The notes: a model not told the origin generated them from the sequence alone. 56,537 nt of DNA from an uncultured Clostridia bacterium (GCA_946539105.1 CAMNHG010000001.1:1-56537), one strand, 5' to 3'; shown: positions 33,731 to 43,283, counted from the first letter of the stretch. Numbers and translations: made by a program.

Positions 33731-34336
33731 ATGCTTTTTAATACCTTTGACGAGGGAATTGCTCCCGGCGGACTAAGAAGTAAATATGAGATAAAAACCT
33801 TGATTTGCTATCTTTATTATTCTGTTAAAGAAAATATGAGCAGAGATTTGGTAATTGAAGCCATCAGAGAGGACGAGCTTGCTAACTTTTTTGAGGTGAG
33901 CGCGGCTTTTGATGAGCTTGTTTCGGACAAAAGCCTGATTGAAGCGGAAAGCGTTGACAATGAACAGACCTATACTCTCAGCGAAAACGGCAAAATGATC
34001 GCTATGCAGCTCGACTCTACCGTTGCGTATTCCGTTAAGGACAAAGCACTTAAATGCGCGATCAAGCTGCTTGCCGATAAAAAGACTGCAAGGGAGAATT
34101 TTGTCGAGATTGAAAAGACCGAAAACGGATTTAATGTAAAGTGTACGGTTTCGGGCGGTGACGTGGATTTGCTCAGCTTTACTCTTTACGCGCCGGATAT
34201 TGACCAGGCGGAGATTATTAAAAAGAGCTTTTTAAGCTACCCATCCACTGTGTATAAGTCGATGCTCGCGCTTATGACCAAGGACAGAGAGAGCGTAGGC
34301 GAAGCACTCGAAGAAGTTTACGGACAGATTGACTGA
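33731..34336 (+). CDS. DUF4364 family protein (winged-helix-like)
   Basis: 201 residues, recognised as the clostridial DUF4364 family, whose N-terminal part (about 15-100) has the helix pattern of a winged-helix fold (KYEIKTLICYLYYSV through YTLSENGKMIAMQL). The ATG at 33731 follows GAAGGTGA and is preferred over an in-frame TTG five codons earlier. It ends a few bases before a lipoprotein gene and is probably co-transcribed with it. A DNA-binding role is plausible but not shown. Confidence 0.8.
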   Translation: MLFNTFDEGIAPGGLRSKYEIKTLICYLYYSVKENMSRDLVIEAIREDELANFFEVSAAFDELVSDKSLIEAESVDNEQTYTLSENGKMIAMQLDSTVAYSVKDKALKCAIKLLADKKTARENFVEIEKTENGFNVKCTVSGGDVDLLSFTLYAPDIDQAEIIKKSFLSYPSTVYKSMLALMTKDRESVGEALEEVYGQID

Positions 34337-34349
34337 GGAGGGAATAATT

Positions 34350-34742
34350 ATGAAAAAACTAATCGCGTTTATTTTTGCCGTTATAATTATGATAACCGTT
34401 TGCGGCTGCGGAAATGTTACCAAAGCGGATATTATGCTGACGCCTTCGCAGAGGTACAGTGAAAAGGAGCTTACCACCGCCGCAAACATAACCAAGACTT
34501 ATTTTATGATGAATTACGACGGCTGTACGCTTAACTATATCAGCTATAATGACGATGTTAATGAAAAGAAACGCGAGGATAATCTTTTTAGGTATTTAAA
34601 TCCGGACAGAGCCGGTAATATTAAGGACATCGTACAATTTGATGTGAGTTACACGGATAAGGATAACGCTGAGAAAACGAAAGATTATATCGTTGCGCGT
34701 TACGAAAACAGCGGTTGGGAAATTCTCGACCACGGAGTTTAA
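34350..34742 (+). CDS. Small lipoprotein of unknown function
   Basis: 130 residues. It has a lipoprotein-type signal (MKKLIAFIFA, then VCGC) followed by a soluble domain of about 105 residues with no family I recognise. The segment VQFDVSYTDKDNAEKTKDYI through ENSGWEILDHGV has the alternating pattern of an NTF2/DUF4829-like alpha-beta sheet. The ATG follows GAGGAGGG. It probably forms an operon with the DUF4364 gene and is followed by a terminator. Confidence 0.65.
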   Translation: MKKLIAFIFAVIIMITVCGCGNVTKADIMLTPSQRYSEKELTTAANITKTYFMMNYDGCTLNYISYNDDVNEKKREDNLFRYLNPDRAGNIKDIVQFDVSYTDKDNAEKTKDYIVARYENSGWEILDHGV

Positions 34743-34759
34743 TGATTTATAATACAAAA

Positions 34760-34792
34760 ACTGTCATCCGATTGGGTGACAGTTCTCTTTTT
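34760..34792 (+). terminator. Terminator after the lipoprotein gene
   Basis: Stem ACTGTCATCC / GGGTGACAGT (34760-34769 with 34774-34783), then TCTCTTTTT. Shared by the convergent BofA-like gene. Confidence 0.85.
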
Positions 34793-35051
34793 AAAAGAAA
34801 ATATTAAGTACAAGCATCAGCGTTACTCCCGGCACACCGCCGATTACAGAAACAAGTACAGACAGCAGGCTGACAGGTATGTAAACATGTGTAAAGCCCG
34901 AGCTGAGGTTAACGGCTATCAGAGTTAACGCTCCGGTTATCATTGAAAGAATCGCTCTTTTTAAAGGGTGTTTTTTCCCTGAGAAAAAATGAAGCATTCC
35001 AAAAAGAATAAGACATCCGGATAAAATCAGTACAATTCCCCACCAAGGCAT
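34791..35051 (-). CDS. BofA-family (pro-sigma-K processing inhibitor) membrane protein
   Basis: 86 residues, two or three membrane segments. The C-terminal stretch, VNLSSGFTHVYIPVSLLSVL and then GGVPGVTLMLVLNIFF, matches the BofA pattern (NxxSG..HIPvN..t....GxxGxPGvxl). BofA holds SpoIVFB inactive in the mother cell until SpoIVB signals, so its presence with spoIVB fits a sporulating lineage. ATG after GGAGATG. Short length makes the family call moderately secure. Confidence 0.75.
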   Translation of the reverse strand: MPWWGIVLILSGCLILFGMLHFFSGKKHPLKRAILSMITGALTLIAVNLSSGFTHVYIPVSLLSVLVSVIGGVPGVTLMLVLNIFF

Positions 35052-35061
35052 ATAAACATCT

Positions 35062-35101
35062 CCGCAAAATAAAAATAGACCGCCGTTACCGACAGTCTAT
35101 T
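35062..35101 (-). terminator. Terminator of secG
   Basis: Minus strand stem AATAGAC / GTCTATT (35095-35101 with 35074-35080) and then TTTATTTT. Confidence 0.7.
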
Positions 35102-35130
35102 ATATGCTTTTGATGTTTAACTTATGTTTA

Positions 35131-35382
35131 TTAAAGAAGGTTAAAGTAAGAAAGCACGTTGAGCGCGATTACGAAAAGTACGAATACCGCAGCGAAAACC
35201 TTTGTCCAACGTGACAGGAACGCGTCGATTGAGCGAGCCTTGTTCTTGGAAAAGTATGAGTCCGCAGCACCTGTAACAACGCCGATGCCCTGCTGGTTAC
35301 CTTCCTGTAAAATAATGACAACAATAATTGCGATTGAAACTATAGCGAGTAAAACACCGAGTACAATACCTAATGCATTCAT
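35131..35382 (-). CDS. secG: Protein translocase subunit SecG
   Basis: 83 residues, two membrane segments, with the SecG signature ILQEGNQQGIG (about 25-35) followed by GAADSYFSKNKARSIDAFLSRW-type residues between the segments. It belongs to the SecYEG channel. The ATG at 35382 follows AAAGGAAG and is preferred over a start 12 codons upstream. It has its own promoter and terminator, so it is monocistronic. Confidence 0.92.
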   Translation of the reverse strand: MNALGIVLGVLLAIVSIAIIVVIILQEGNQQGIGVVTGAADSYFSKNKARSIDAFLSRWTKVFAAVFVLFVIALNVLSYFNLL

Positions 35383-35438
35383 ATTTATCTTCCTTTCATA
35401 TTGCGAAAACCGCATCAAAATTATTATTCAACTTATAC

Positions 35439-35467
35439 ATATTAACATAATATAATCTATTTTTCAA
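35439..35467 (-). promoter_or_regulatory. Promoter of secG
   Basis: Minus strand TTGAAA (35462-35467), 17-base spacer, TAATAT (35439-35444). Confidence 0.55.
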
Positions 35468-35501
35468 GAGATTTTTTAAATTTTTACAAATAAATTATTA
35501 A

Positions 35502-37745
35502 TTATATAAGAGAAAGCTGTTCATCCATACTGTCCTCGTTCGACGGAAGTGCTCCCAGAGCAGGCAATGAACGCGTACGGTAACGCTGCGGTTTTTTGAA
35601 CATTCCCTCTTTATACTCGGTAAATTCAAAGAGAGTGTGTCCTTTTTTGAGCTTCATAACCGCTACGCCCTGGGTTGACCTAGTGGTTTTAAGAGCGAGA
35701 GCTCCCGTGTGGACGAGCAACATTCTGCCTGACGAAGCCTTAAGCAAAATATCCTTGTCCTCATCAATAAACATTGCGGAAGCAAGTCTTGATTTGTCGG
35801 AATATGCGTTTGTCAGCTTTTTGCGGTTTGTTTTAGTCGCGTAGGATTCAAGCGGAATTTTTGCCAGCTTGCCGTTTTCAAAACCGAAGAGCATAATACC
35901 CTTGTAGTCCTTTGTGGCTACCATATAAACAGCGTTTTCGCCCTCGTCCATTCCGAGCTTGGCGGCTACATACTCACCCAAAACGCTCGCCTTTGTATCA
36001 GCAAAATCATCAGCCTTCGCCTTGTAAACCTGCGCTTTATCGCTGAAGAACAGCAAATCGCAGTCGTTTGAAAGCTCAATGGTCTGGGTGATTTCGTCAC
36101 CCTCCTTTAGCTTTTGATTGCTTCCCATTCTGAGCGACAGGGGCTTAATCTTCTTAAAGTAGCCCTCTTTTGTGAAGAAGAAGGTGCATGCAAAGTCGTC
36201 AACGGTCTCTTTTTCCTCGACATAAACCGCCGTGTCCTCGTATATTATCATACTGCGGCGCGGCTGGCCGTATTTTTCGGCGACAGCCTTAAGCTCTTTA
36301 ACGATAATCGTCTTTACTCTCGCCTTGCTTTTGAGGATATCATCGAGCTCGGCAATTTCTTTTTCGAGATTTTCAATATCCTGAGTACGCTTTAAAATAT
36401 ACTCGCGGTTTAAATGTCTGAGCTTGATTTCAGCAACATATTCCGCCTGGGTTTTGTCAATGCCGAAGCCAATCATAAGGTTTGGTACAACCTCGATTTC
36501 CTCGTCGGTCTCGCGGATAATCTTAATCGCCTTGTCAATATCGAGCAGGATTTTTTCAAGACCCTTTAAGAGGTGGAGTTTGTCTGCCTTTTTAGTGCGG
36601 TCATAGTAGGTTCTGCGCTTTACGCACTCAATTCTGAAGGCTATCCACTCCTCAAGCAGTTCCTTAACTCCGAGAACCATAGGAACTCCGCCGATAAGAA
36701 CGTTGAAGTTACAGGCAAATGAATCCTCAAGCGTAGTCAGCTTAAACAGCTTTGCCATCAGCTTGTCGGGATCTGTTCCGCGCTTTAGGTCGATAGTGAT
36801 TTTAAGACCGTCAATACCGGTTTCGTCGCGGATATCGGAGATTTCCTTGACCTTACCCTGCTTAACGAGGTCAATAACTTTTTCGATAATAACCTCGCAG
36901 GTTGTGGTGCTGGGAATCGACAGCACGTCAATGCAGTTTGCGGATTTATCGTAGGCGTACTTTGCGCGGAGCTTGATGCTGCCTCTTCCCGTCTCGTACA
37001 CCTGGTCGAATACTTTTTCATCATATATAATCTGACAACCGCCGATAAAATCGGGTGCCGGCAGAGTAGATTTTATATCGTGCTTTGGGTCGCGGATAAG
37101 CGCGGCAGTGGTCTCGCAAATCTCCCTTAGATTAAACGAGCAGATATTAGAAGCCATACCTACCGCAATACCGGTGTTTGCGTTAACAAGCACCGACGGA
37201 AAGACTGTCGGCAAAAGCGAAGGTTCCTTCATCGTGTTATCGTAGTTATCCACGAAGTCAACGGTGTCCTTGTCAATATCCCTGAACAGCTCGTTGCAGA
37301 TAGGAGCCAGCTTTGCTTCGGTATAACGCGAAGCCGCCCATGCCATATCGCGGCTGTAAAATTTACCGAAGTTACCCTTTGAGTCAACATACGGATGAAG
37401 CAAAGCCTCGTATCCGCGCGAAAGTCTTACCATTGTGTCGTAAATTGCGGAGTCACCGTGAGGGTTTAGCTTCATTGTCGCGCCGACGATATTCGCTGAC
37501 TTTGTGCGCGAGCCTGTTAACAAGCCCATCTTGTACATTGTGTAGAGCAGCTTGCGGTGAGATGGCTTAAAGCCGTCAATCTCGGGTATTGCGCGCGATA
37601 AAATAACGCTCATTGCGTAGGGCATAAAATTTTCTCGGATGGTGGAAACTATCGGCTGTTCCACAACCTCGCCCGCTCCCTTTATATAGCCCTTTTGCGT
37701 TTCGGCTTTAGCGGATTTTTTTGTTGTTCTTTTTCTGGGTGCCAA
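35502..37745 (-). CDS. parC: Type II topoisomerase subunit A (topoisomerase IV ParC-like)
   Basis: 747 residues. The breakage-reunion domain is intact: IPEIDGFKPSHRKLLYTMY, LNPHGDSAIYD (the quinolone-resistance region) and the catalytic tyrosine in AASRYTEAKL (about 130). A coiled segment (about 430-490) is followed by a beta-pinwheel tail (about 510-720). No GyrA box (QRRGGKG) is visible in the tail, so a decatenating topoisomerase IV is favoured over gyrase. The start is a TTG with AGGAGG upstream. It directly follows the ATPase subunit gene. Confidence 0.85.
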   Translation of the reverse strand: MAPRKRTTKKSAKAETQKGYIKGAGEVVEQPIVSTIRENFMPYAMSVILSRAIPEIDGFKPSHRKLLYTMYKMGLLTGSRTKSANIVGATMKLNPHGDSAIYDTMVRLSRGYEALLHPYVDSKGNFGKFYSRDMAWAASRYTEAKLAPICNELFRDIDKDTVDFVDNYDNTMKEPSLLPTVFPSVLVNANTGIAVGMASNICSFNLREICETTAALIRDPKHDIKSTLPAPDFIGGCQIIYDEKVFDQVYETGRGSIKLRAKYAYDKSANCIDVLSIPSTTTCEVIIEKVIDLVKQGKVKEISDIRDETGIDGLKITIDLKRGTDPDKLMAKLFKLTTLEDSFACNFNVLIGGVPMVLGVKELLEEWIAFRIECVKRRTYYDRTKKADKLHLLKGLEKILLDIDKAIKIIRETDEEIEVVPNLMIGFGIDKTQAEYVAEIKLRHLNREYILKRTQDIENLEKEIAELDDILKSKARVKTIIVKELKAVAEKYGQPRRSMIIYEDTAVYVEEKETVDDFACTFFFTKEGYFKKIKPLSLRMGSNQKLKEGDEITQTIELSNDCDLLFFSDKAQVYKAKADDFADTKASVLGEYVAAKLGMDEGENAVYMVATKDYKGIMLFGFENGKLAKIPLESYATKTNRKKLTNAYSDKSRLASAMFIDEDKDILLKASSGRMLLVHTGALALKTTRSTQGVAVMKLKKGHTLFEFTEYKEGMFKKPQRYRTRSLPALGALPSNEDSMDEQLSLI

Positions 37746-37758
37746 TTATTCCACCTCC

Positions 37759-39744
37759 TTAGCTTACATCAAGATTGTCGATGTATTCGTTGCCGTGTTC
37801 AACAATATAGTCTTTTCTTGCCTGAAGATTGTTGCCGATTAAAATATCAAAAATTTCGGCGGTTTGAGCCGCGTCGTCAGGCATTACCTTAATTAAGCGT
37901 CTGGTTTTCGGGTTCATTGTGGTGAGGTTCATCATATCCGGATCGTTCTCACCGAGACCCTTGCTTCGCTGAATAGTGAACTTTTCGTCGCCGATTTTTG
38001 TTAAAAATTCGTCCTTTTCAAGCTCGTCATACGCAAAGTAAACCTCGCTTTTGGTGGTGATTTCATACAGAGGTGACTCGGCGATGAACACCTTTCCCTC
38101 GCGGATAAGCGTCGGCACAAGGCGGTAAAGCATGGTTAATAGCATTGTGCGGATATGAAATCCGTCAACGTCGGCATCGGTGCAGATTATAACCTTGTTC
38201 CAGCGCAGAGCGTCCAAATCAAAGGTCGCGAGATTTTTGTTGGATTTCGACTTTACCTCAACGCCGCAGCCAAGCACCTTGAGCAAATCGGTGATAATAT
38301 CGCTTTTGAAAATGCGGTCGTAATCAACCTTAAGGCAGTTGAGGATTTTACCGCGTATTGGCATAATCGCCTGAAAATCAGGGTCTCTCGCGAGGATACA
38401 CGCACCCTTCGCGGAGTCGCCCTCTACGATAAATAATTCTCTTGAAGAAATATCTTTGCTGCGGCAATCGGTAAACTTCTCAACTCTGTTTGTCATATCA
38501 AGATTGCCCGACAGCTTCTTTTTAATATTGAGCCTTGTTTTCTCGGCGTTTTCGCGGCTGCGCTTATTTACAAGCACCTGCTCCGCGATTTTTTCAGCCT
38601 CGATGGGATTTTCTATAAAATAAATCTCAAGGCTCTGGCGCAAAAACGCCGTCATAGCGTCCTGGATACCCTTGTTTGTAACCGCCTTTTTGGTCTGGTT
38701 TTCGTAAGAAGAAACGCTGGAAAAAGACGAGATAACGCAAACAAGACAATCCTCAACGTCGTCGTACTTGATTTTGCTTTCGGTTTTGTTGTATTTATTG
38801 TTGGTTTTTAAGTAATTATCAATCTGGTAAACAAAGGCGTTTCTTACCGCCTTATCGGGAGCTCCGCCGTGCTCGAGCCAGCTTGAATTGTGGTAATATT
38901 CCGTTAGGTTTACCTTGTTTGAAAACGCCACGGCGATGTCCATTTTGCACTTGTATTCGGGCTTATCATCACGGTCACGGGTTTTAACCTCTGTCTGCCA
39001 ATGCTGAACAGAGGTAAGTCCTCCCTCGCCTATTACCTCAGCGACGTGGTCAACAACGCCGTTTGCGTATAAAAATGAAGTGGTGTCGTAGCTTCTGCCG
39101 TTTTGATTGCGGAAAATAAACTCAACGCCTGCGTTTACGATTGCCTGACGCTTCATAATGTCAATGAAATATTCGGGCTGAATCGCGATATCGGTAAACA
39201 CCTCTAAATCGGGCTTCCATGTGATTTTTGTACCTGTATCCTTTTTGCTGTACGGCTCTTTCTTAAGTCCGCCTACATTTTCGCCCTTTTCAAAATGCAG
39301 GGTGTAGCGGTAGCCGTCACGGCGGATGTCAACGTCCATATACTCGGAGCTGTACTGGGTTGAGCACAAACCTAAGCCGTTCATACCAAGCGAAAACTCA
39401 TAGCTTTCGCCCTCATTATTGTTGTACTTGCCGCCTGCGTACATCTCGCAAAAGACAAGCTCCCAGTTGAAGCGTTCTTCCTTTTCGTTATAATCAACCG
39501 GGATTCCGCGTCCGTGATCTTCTACCTCAATAGAGCCGTCCGAGAACTTGGTAACGGTGATTTTTTTACCATAGCCCTCGCGCGCCTCGTCGATTGAGTT
39601 TGACAGAATTTCAAATACGGAATGCTGACAGCCGTCGATTCCGTCAGAACCGAAAATTACCGCAGGGCGTTTGCGGACTCTGTCCGCGCCCTTAAGCGTG
39701 GTAATACTGTCGTTTCCGTATTCCATGGTCTTTTTCCTAGCCAT
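37759..39744 (-). CDS. parE: Type II topoisomerase subunit B (topoisomerase IV ParE-like)
   Basis: 661 residues. GHKL ATPase motifs: EILSNSIDEAREG, VEDHGRGIPVDY and LGMNGLGLCST. The TOPRIM part has VEGDSAKGA, MPIRGKILN and CTDADVDGFHIRTMLLT, ending with the QRSKGLGENDPDMM motif of the C-terminus. It is divergent from gyrase B and forms an A/B pair with the next gene, 13 bases away. Such a second pair away from dnaA is normal in Clostridia. ATG after GGAAGG. Confidence 0.87.
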   Translation of the reverse strand: MARKKTMEYGNDSITTLKGADRVRKRPAVIFGSDGIDGCQHSVFEILSNSIDEAREGYGKKITVTKFSDGSIEVEDHGRGIPVDYNEKEERFNWELVFCEMYAGGKYNNNEGESYEFSLGMNGLGLCSTQYSSEYMDVDIRRDGYRYTLHFEKGENVGGLKKEPYSKKDTGTKITWKPDLEVFTDIAIQPEYFIDIMKRQAIVNAGVEFIFRNQNGRSYDTTSFLYANGVVDHVAEVIGEGGLTSVQHWQTEVKTRDRDDKPEYKCKMDIAVAFSNKVNLTEYYHNSSWLEHGGAPDKAVRNAFVYQIDNYLKTNNKYNKTESKIKYDDVEDCLVCVISSFSSVSSYENQTKKAVTNKGIQDAMTAFLRQSLEIYFIENPIEAEKIAEQVLVNKRSRENAEKTRLNIKKKLSGNLDMTNRVEKFTDCRSKDISSRELFIVEGDSAKGACILARDPDFQAIMPIRGKILNCLKVDYDRIFKSDIITDLLKVLGCGVEVKSKSNKNLATFDLDALRWNKVIICTDADVDGFHIRTMLLTMLYRLVPTLIREGKVFIAESPLYEITTKSEVYFAYDELEKDEFLTKIGDEKFTIQRSKGLGENDPDMMNLTTMNPKTRRLIKVMPDDAAQTAEIFDILIGNNLQARKDYIVEHGNEYIDNLDVS

Positions 39745-39767
39745 TCATATACCTTCCTAATTTATAA

Positions 39768-41726
39768 TTACTTCTCGCCGCGTAGTTTCTTAATTTTATC
39801 GCGCAGATATGCCGCGTGCTCAAATTCAAGCAGTCTGGCGGCTGCCTTCATCTCCTTGGTCAGGCTGTCGATAAGCTGCTGCCGCTGTGCCTTGGAGAGT
39901 CGTTTTGTATTCTTAAACTCGCTTTCGTCGTGAGTTGAAATTTCAAGAATTTCGCTGACCTTTTTAACGATTGTTTTCGGAACGATTCCGTGTTCCTCGT
40001 TATATTTTTGCTGAATCTCGCGTCTGCGGTTGGTCTCCTCAATACACACGCGCATTGAGTCGGTAACGCTGTCGGCATACATAATGACCATACCGTCGCT
40101 GTTACGCGCGGCGCGTCCCGTAATCTGAATAAGCGAGCGCGTACTGCGCAAAAAGCCCTCTTTGTCGGCGTCAAGCACTGCAACAAGCGACACCTCGGGG
40201 ATATCGAGACCTTCTCTGAGCAGGTTTATTCCGACGAGGACGTCGAATTCTCCCAGACGCAAATCGCGCACAATCTCCATACGCTCTACGGTGTCGATAT
40301 CGTGGTGCATATAGCGCACCTTTATTCCCATTGTTTCGAGATAAGCGGTCAAATCCTCAGCCATTTTTTTGGTAAGCGTTGTAACAAGGGTGCGCTGCTT
40401 TTTCTCACTTCTCATATTTATTTCTGACACAAGGTCGTCAAGCTGGCCTTCGGTCGGTCTTACTGAAATTTCAGGATCAAGCAGACCGGTCGGTCTGATA
40501 ATCTGCTCGGCGATAAGCTGACTTTTTTCTATTTCAAAATCTCCGGGAGTCGCGCTGACAAACACCGCCTGATTGATTCTGTCATAAAATTCGTCAAAAT
40601 TTAGCGGACGGTTATCAAGTGCCGAGGGCAGTCTGAAGCCGTAATCTATAAGGCTTTTCTTGCGTGCGTAGTCACCCGCGAACATTCCCCTAACCTGCGG
40701 AAGCGTAACGTGGGACTCATCCACAAAGAGCAAAAAGTCCTTCGGAAAATAATCGAGCAGTGTGTACGGCGATGAACCCGGTGCTCTGCCCGACAAAATT
40801 CGCGAGTAGTTTTCTATACCGGTGCAAAAGCCGATTTCGCTGAGCATTTCCATATCATACCGGGTGCGCTGCTCTATTCGCTGGGCTTCAAGCAGCTTGC
40901 CGTTTTCTCTGAAATATTCAAGGCGTTCCTCCAGCTCGCGCTCAATTTCAGCAAGCGCGGTCTGCATTTTGTCGCGCGATACTATATAATGAGAAGCCGG
41001 ATAAATTGCCGCGTGGCGCAGTACCGCTTTTAATTCGCCCGTGAGCGGATTAATCTCGGAAATCCGGTCAACCTCGTCGCCGAAAAACTCCACTCTGATT
41101 ATAGAATCGTTTGAAGCGGCAGGGAAAATCTCAACCACGTCTCCCCTTACCCTGAACTTGTTGCGGATAAAGTTGACGTCGTTGCGCTCGTATTGAAGCT
41201 CAACAAGCTTTTTAATTAAGTCGTCACGCGATTTTTCCATTCCCGGGCGGAGCGAAATTACCATATTGCGGTAATCTATCGGGTTACCCAAGCTATAAAT
41301 ACACGATACCGAAGCGACGATGATTACATCTCTGCGTTCGGAAAGCGCGAGGGTCGCGCTGTGGCGGAGCTTGTCAATCTCGTCGTTTATAGAGCTGTCT
41401 TTTTCTATATAAGTGTCTGTCTGGGCTACATAAGCCTCGGGCTGGTAGTAGTCGTAATAAGACACAAAATACTCGACAGCGTTTTCGGGAAAGAACTCCT
41501 TGAACTCGCTGCAAAGCTGTGCCGCAAGGGTTTTGTTGTGAGCCAAAACAAGCGTAGGTCTTTGTACCCGCTCGATTATATTGGCCATGGTAAAGGTTTT
41601 ACCCGAGCCTGTAACGCCAAGCAGTGTTTGCTCTCTGTTCCCCGATAAAATGCTGTCGGTGAGCTTTTGTATTGTTTCCGGCTGGTCGCCGGTAGGCTTG
41701 TACTTTGAGTGAATTTTAAATTCCAT
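39768..41726 (-). CDS. uvrB: Excinuclease ABC subunit B
   Basis: 652 residues, standard UvrB size. Seen: P-loop LGVTGSGKTFTMAN, the beta-hairpin region VSYYDYYQPEAYV, motif FVDESHVTLPQ, helicase motifs LVGINLLREGLDIPEV and QITGRAARN, and a C-terminal UVR domain (LTKEMKAAARLLEFEHAA). It loads at damage with UvrA and recruits UvrC. It sits between radC and the topoisomerase genes. No LexA box was found at this gene; it is read from within the operon. Confidence 0.97.
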   Translation of the reverse strand: MEFKIHSKYKPTGDQPETIQKLTDSILSGNREQTLLGVTGSGKTFTMANIIERVQRPTLVLAHNKTLAAQLCSEFKEFFPENAVEYFVSYYDYYQPEAYVAQTDTYIEKDSSINDEIDKLRHSATLALSERRDVIIVASVSCIYSLGNPIDYRNMVISLRPGMEKSRDDLIKKLVELQYERNDVNFIRNKFRVRGDVVEIFPAASNDSIIRVEFFGDEVDRISEINPLTGELKAVLRHAAIYPASHYIVSRDKMQTALAEIERELEERLEYFRENGKLLEAQRIEQRTRYDMEMLSEIGFCTGIENYSRILSGRAPGSSPYTLLDYFPKDFLLFVDESHVTLPQVRGMFAGDYARKKSLIDYGFRLPSALDNRPLNFDEFYDRINQAVFVSATPGDFEIEKSQLIAEQIIRPTGLLDPEISVRPTEGQLDDLVSEINMRSEKKQRTLVTTLTKKMAEDLTAYLETMGIKVRYMHHDIDTVERMEIVRDLRLGEFDVLVGINLLREGLDIPEVSLVAVLDADKEGFLRSTRSLIQITGRAARNSDGMVIMYADSVTDSMRVCIEETNRRREIQQKYNEEHGIVPKTIVKKVSEILEISTHDESEFKNTKRLSKAQRQQLIDSLTKEMKAAARLLEFEHAAYLRDKIKKLRGEK

Positions 41727-41727
41727 A

Positions 41728-42408
41728 TTAAATCAATTCACTTTCTCTTAATGATACATAGTCGTCATCTGTAACAATAAAGTGATCGAAAAGCCTTACT
41801 CCGACCGTATTCAAAGTAAATTTGAGCGCGTCGGTAGTAGCCAAATCATTTTTTGACGGCAGGGCGTTTCCGCTGGGGTGATTGTGAGCGATAAACGCAA
41901 GACGCGCGTTGTGCCTGATTGCAAGATCAACAATTTTTCTGATGGGCATATCCGAGGAGTTTACCGAGCCCTTTGCAACAACGTCAAAGAAGATAATTTT
42001 CCCTTTTGCGTCACCGAGCAATAAAACAACAACCTCCTCGGTTCTGCCGATGAATTTTGATTTTATTAAATCTCCGATTGTGTCGAGGTCAATTACATTG
42101 TCGTTTAACAGCTTTGACTCATTATAAAGCCTTGCCATCTCGGGCAAGAGCTTTAGCAAAACCGCTGTATTCTCAGTTAAGCCGAAATCCTCCATTAGTT
42201 CGTCAATAGGTGCGTCGCAAACGCCTGCAAGAGTAACGAATCTGTCAATCAGCTTGTGGGCAAGCGGATTTGTGTCTTTTCGCGGAATAGCGTAATATAA
42301 ATACAACTCCAGTGCCTCGTGAGGCTCAAAAACATCAAGTCCGTTTTCTATAAACTTTTTCTTTAATGTTTTTCTGTGTCCTTTATGAACTGATGAATCC
42401 GATGACAT
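41728..42408 (-). CDS. radC: RadC/JAB-domain protein
   Basis: 226 residues. An N-terminal helix-hairpin-helix region (about 1-90) is followed by a JAMM/MPN metalloprotease-like domain with the motif AFIAHNHPSGNALPSKND (HxH and a following Asp). The protein is historically called DNA repair protein RadC, though that link has been withdrawn for E. coli; its activity is unknown. ATG after GGAGG. It lies one base before uvrB, in a block of DNA-maintenance genes. Confidence 0.9.
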   Translation of the reverse strand: MSSDSSVHKGHRKTLKKKFIENGLDVFEPHEALELYLYYAIPRKDTNPLAHKLIDRFVTLAGVCDAPIDELMEDFGLTENTAVLLKLLPEMARLYNESKLLNDNVIDLDTIGDLIKSKFIGRTEEVVVLLLGDAKGKIIFFDVVAKGSVNSSDMPIRKIVDLAIRHNARLAFIAHNHPSGNALPSKNDLATTDALKFTLNTVGVRLFDHFIVTDDDYVSLRESELI

Positions 42409-42430
42409 AACAGACCTCCAAAATCGCGGT

Positions 42431-43105
42431 TTATTTTACTCCGTATTTTTCGTAGTATGCGTCGATTGCCTCTTTGAGCTTGTCGTCAATAATAACCTTG
42501 CCGTTATATTCCTTATTATACAGGTGCTCAACAACCTCTGCCATTGTTACAATAGCTGTTGTTTTAAGACCGTACTTTTCCTCAATCTCGGCAAGCGCGC
42601 TTTTTTCGCCCTGACCGCGTTCCATTCTGTCAACGGAAACGACAAGTCCTACGGGGTTAACGTCGCCCTGAGCCTTGATAATCGGCAGAGTTTCCTCAAT
42701 AGATGTGCCTGCTGTGGTAACGTCCTCGATGATAACAACCTTGTCTCCGTCACTAATGGGGCTTCCGAGCAAAATACCCTTGTCGCCGTGATCCTTAACT
42801 TCTTTGCGGTTTGAGCAATAGCGGATATCGGCGTCGTACTTTTCGCTGATTGCGATTGTCGCGGCAACCGAAAGCGGAATGCCCTTGTACGCCGGACCGA
42901 ACAGAACGTCAAAATCAAGTCCGAAGCTGTTTTTTATCGCCTCGGCATAGTACGCACCGAGCTTGCGAAGCTGTGCTCCTGTTCTGTAAAAGCCTGTGTT
43001 TACAAAGAACGGTGTGTTTCTTCCGCTCTTGGTAACAAAATCGCCGAACTTGAGAACCTGACAATCTACCATAAATTCAATAAATTCCTTTTTGTATGCT
43101 TCCAT
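42431..43105 (-). CDS. pyrE: Orotate phosphoribosyltransferase
   Basis: 224 residues. It makes OMP from orotate and PRPP. The PRPP loop VVIIEDVTTAGTSIEE (about 118-133), GPAYKGIPLSVA and the flexible-loop segment NRKEVKDHGDKG are present. ATG after CGGAGG. First gene of a probable operon with radC, uvrB, parE and parC. No pyrimidine attenuator (PyrR site) was recognised in its 75-base leader. Confidence 0.94.
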   Translation of the reverse strand: MEAYKKEFIEFMVDCQVLKFGDFVTKSGRNTPFFVNTGFYRTGAQLRKLGAYYAEAIKNSFGLDFDVLFGPAYKGIPLSVAATIAISEKYDADIRYCSNRKEVKDHGDKGILLGSPISDGDKVVIIEDVTTAGTSIEETLPIIKAQGDVNPVGLVVSVDRMERGQGEKSALAEIEEKYGLKTTAIVTMAEVVEHLYNKEYNGKVIIDDKLKEAIDAYYEKYGVK

Positions 43106-43156
43106 AATTATCCTCCGTTAATTTCAAATATTTGTTTGCATATTTTTACATTTTCA

Positions 43157-43185
43157 ATTCTACCACAATATATTGATTTTGTAAA
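43157..43185 (-). promoter_or_regulatory. Promoter of pyrE
   Basis: Minus strand TTTACA (43180-43185), 17-base spacer, TAGAAT (43157-43162). Confidence 0.6.
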
Positions 43186-43249
43186 TGAGAATTACACAGA
43201 TGTAATCAATATACAGTGTTTTAGACAAAATATCACAAAATATTGGCAG

Positions 43250-43278
43250 TTGACAAATTAGAACGGTTGTTCTATAAT
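43250..43278 (+). promoter_or_regulatory. Consensus sigma-A promoter with LexA-type box in its spacer
   Basis: TTGACA (43250-43255), 17-base spacer, TATAAT (43273-43278), both boxes perfect. The spacer ends with GAACGGTTGTTC (43261-43272), which matches the Gram-positive LexA pattern GAAC-N4-GTTC and extends to a 14-base AGAAC...GTTCT. A bound repressor would sit between the -35 and -10. Confidence 0.85.
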
Positions 43279-43283
43279 ATATT

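Noticed and set aside
41727..41760. LexA box at uvrB
   Set aside because: No GAAC-N4-GTTC was seen in the short stretch before uvrB or in the end of radC that I read.
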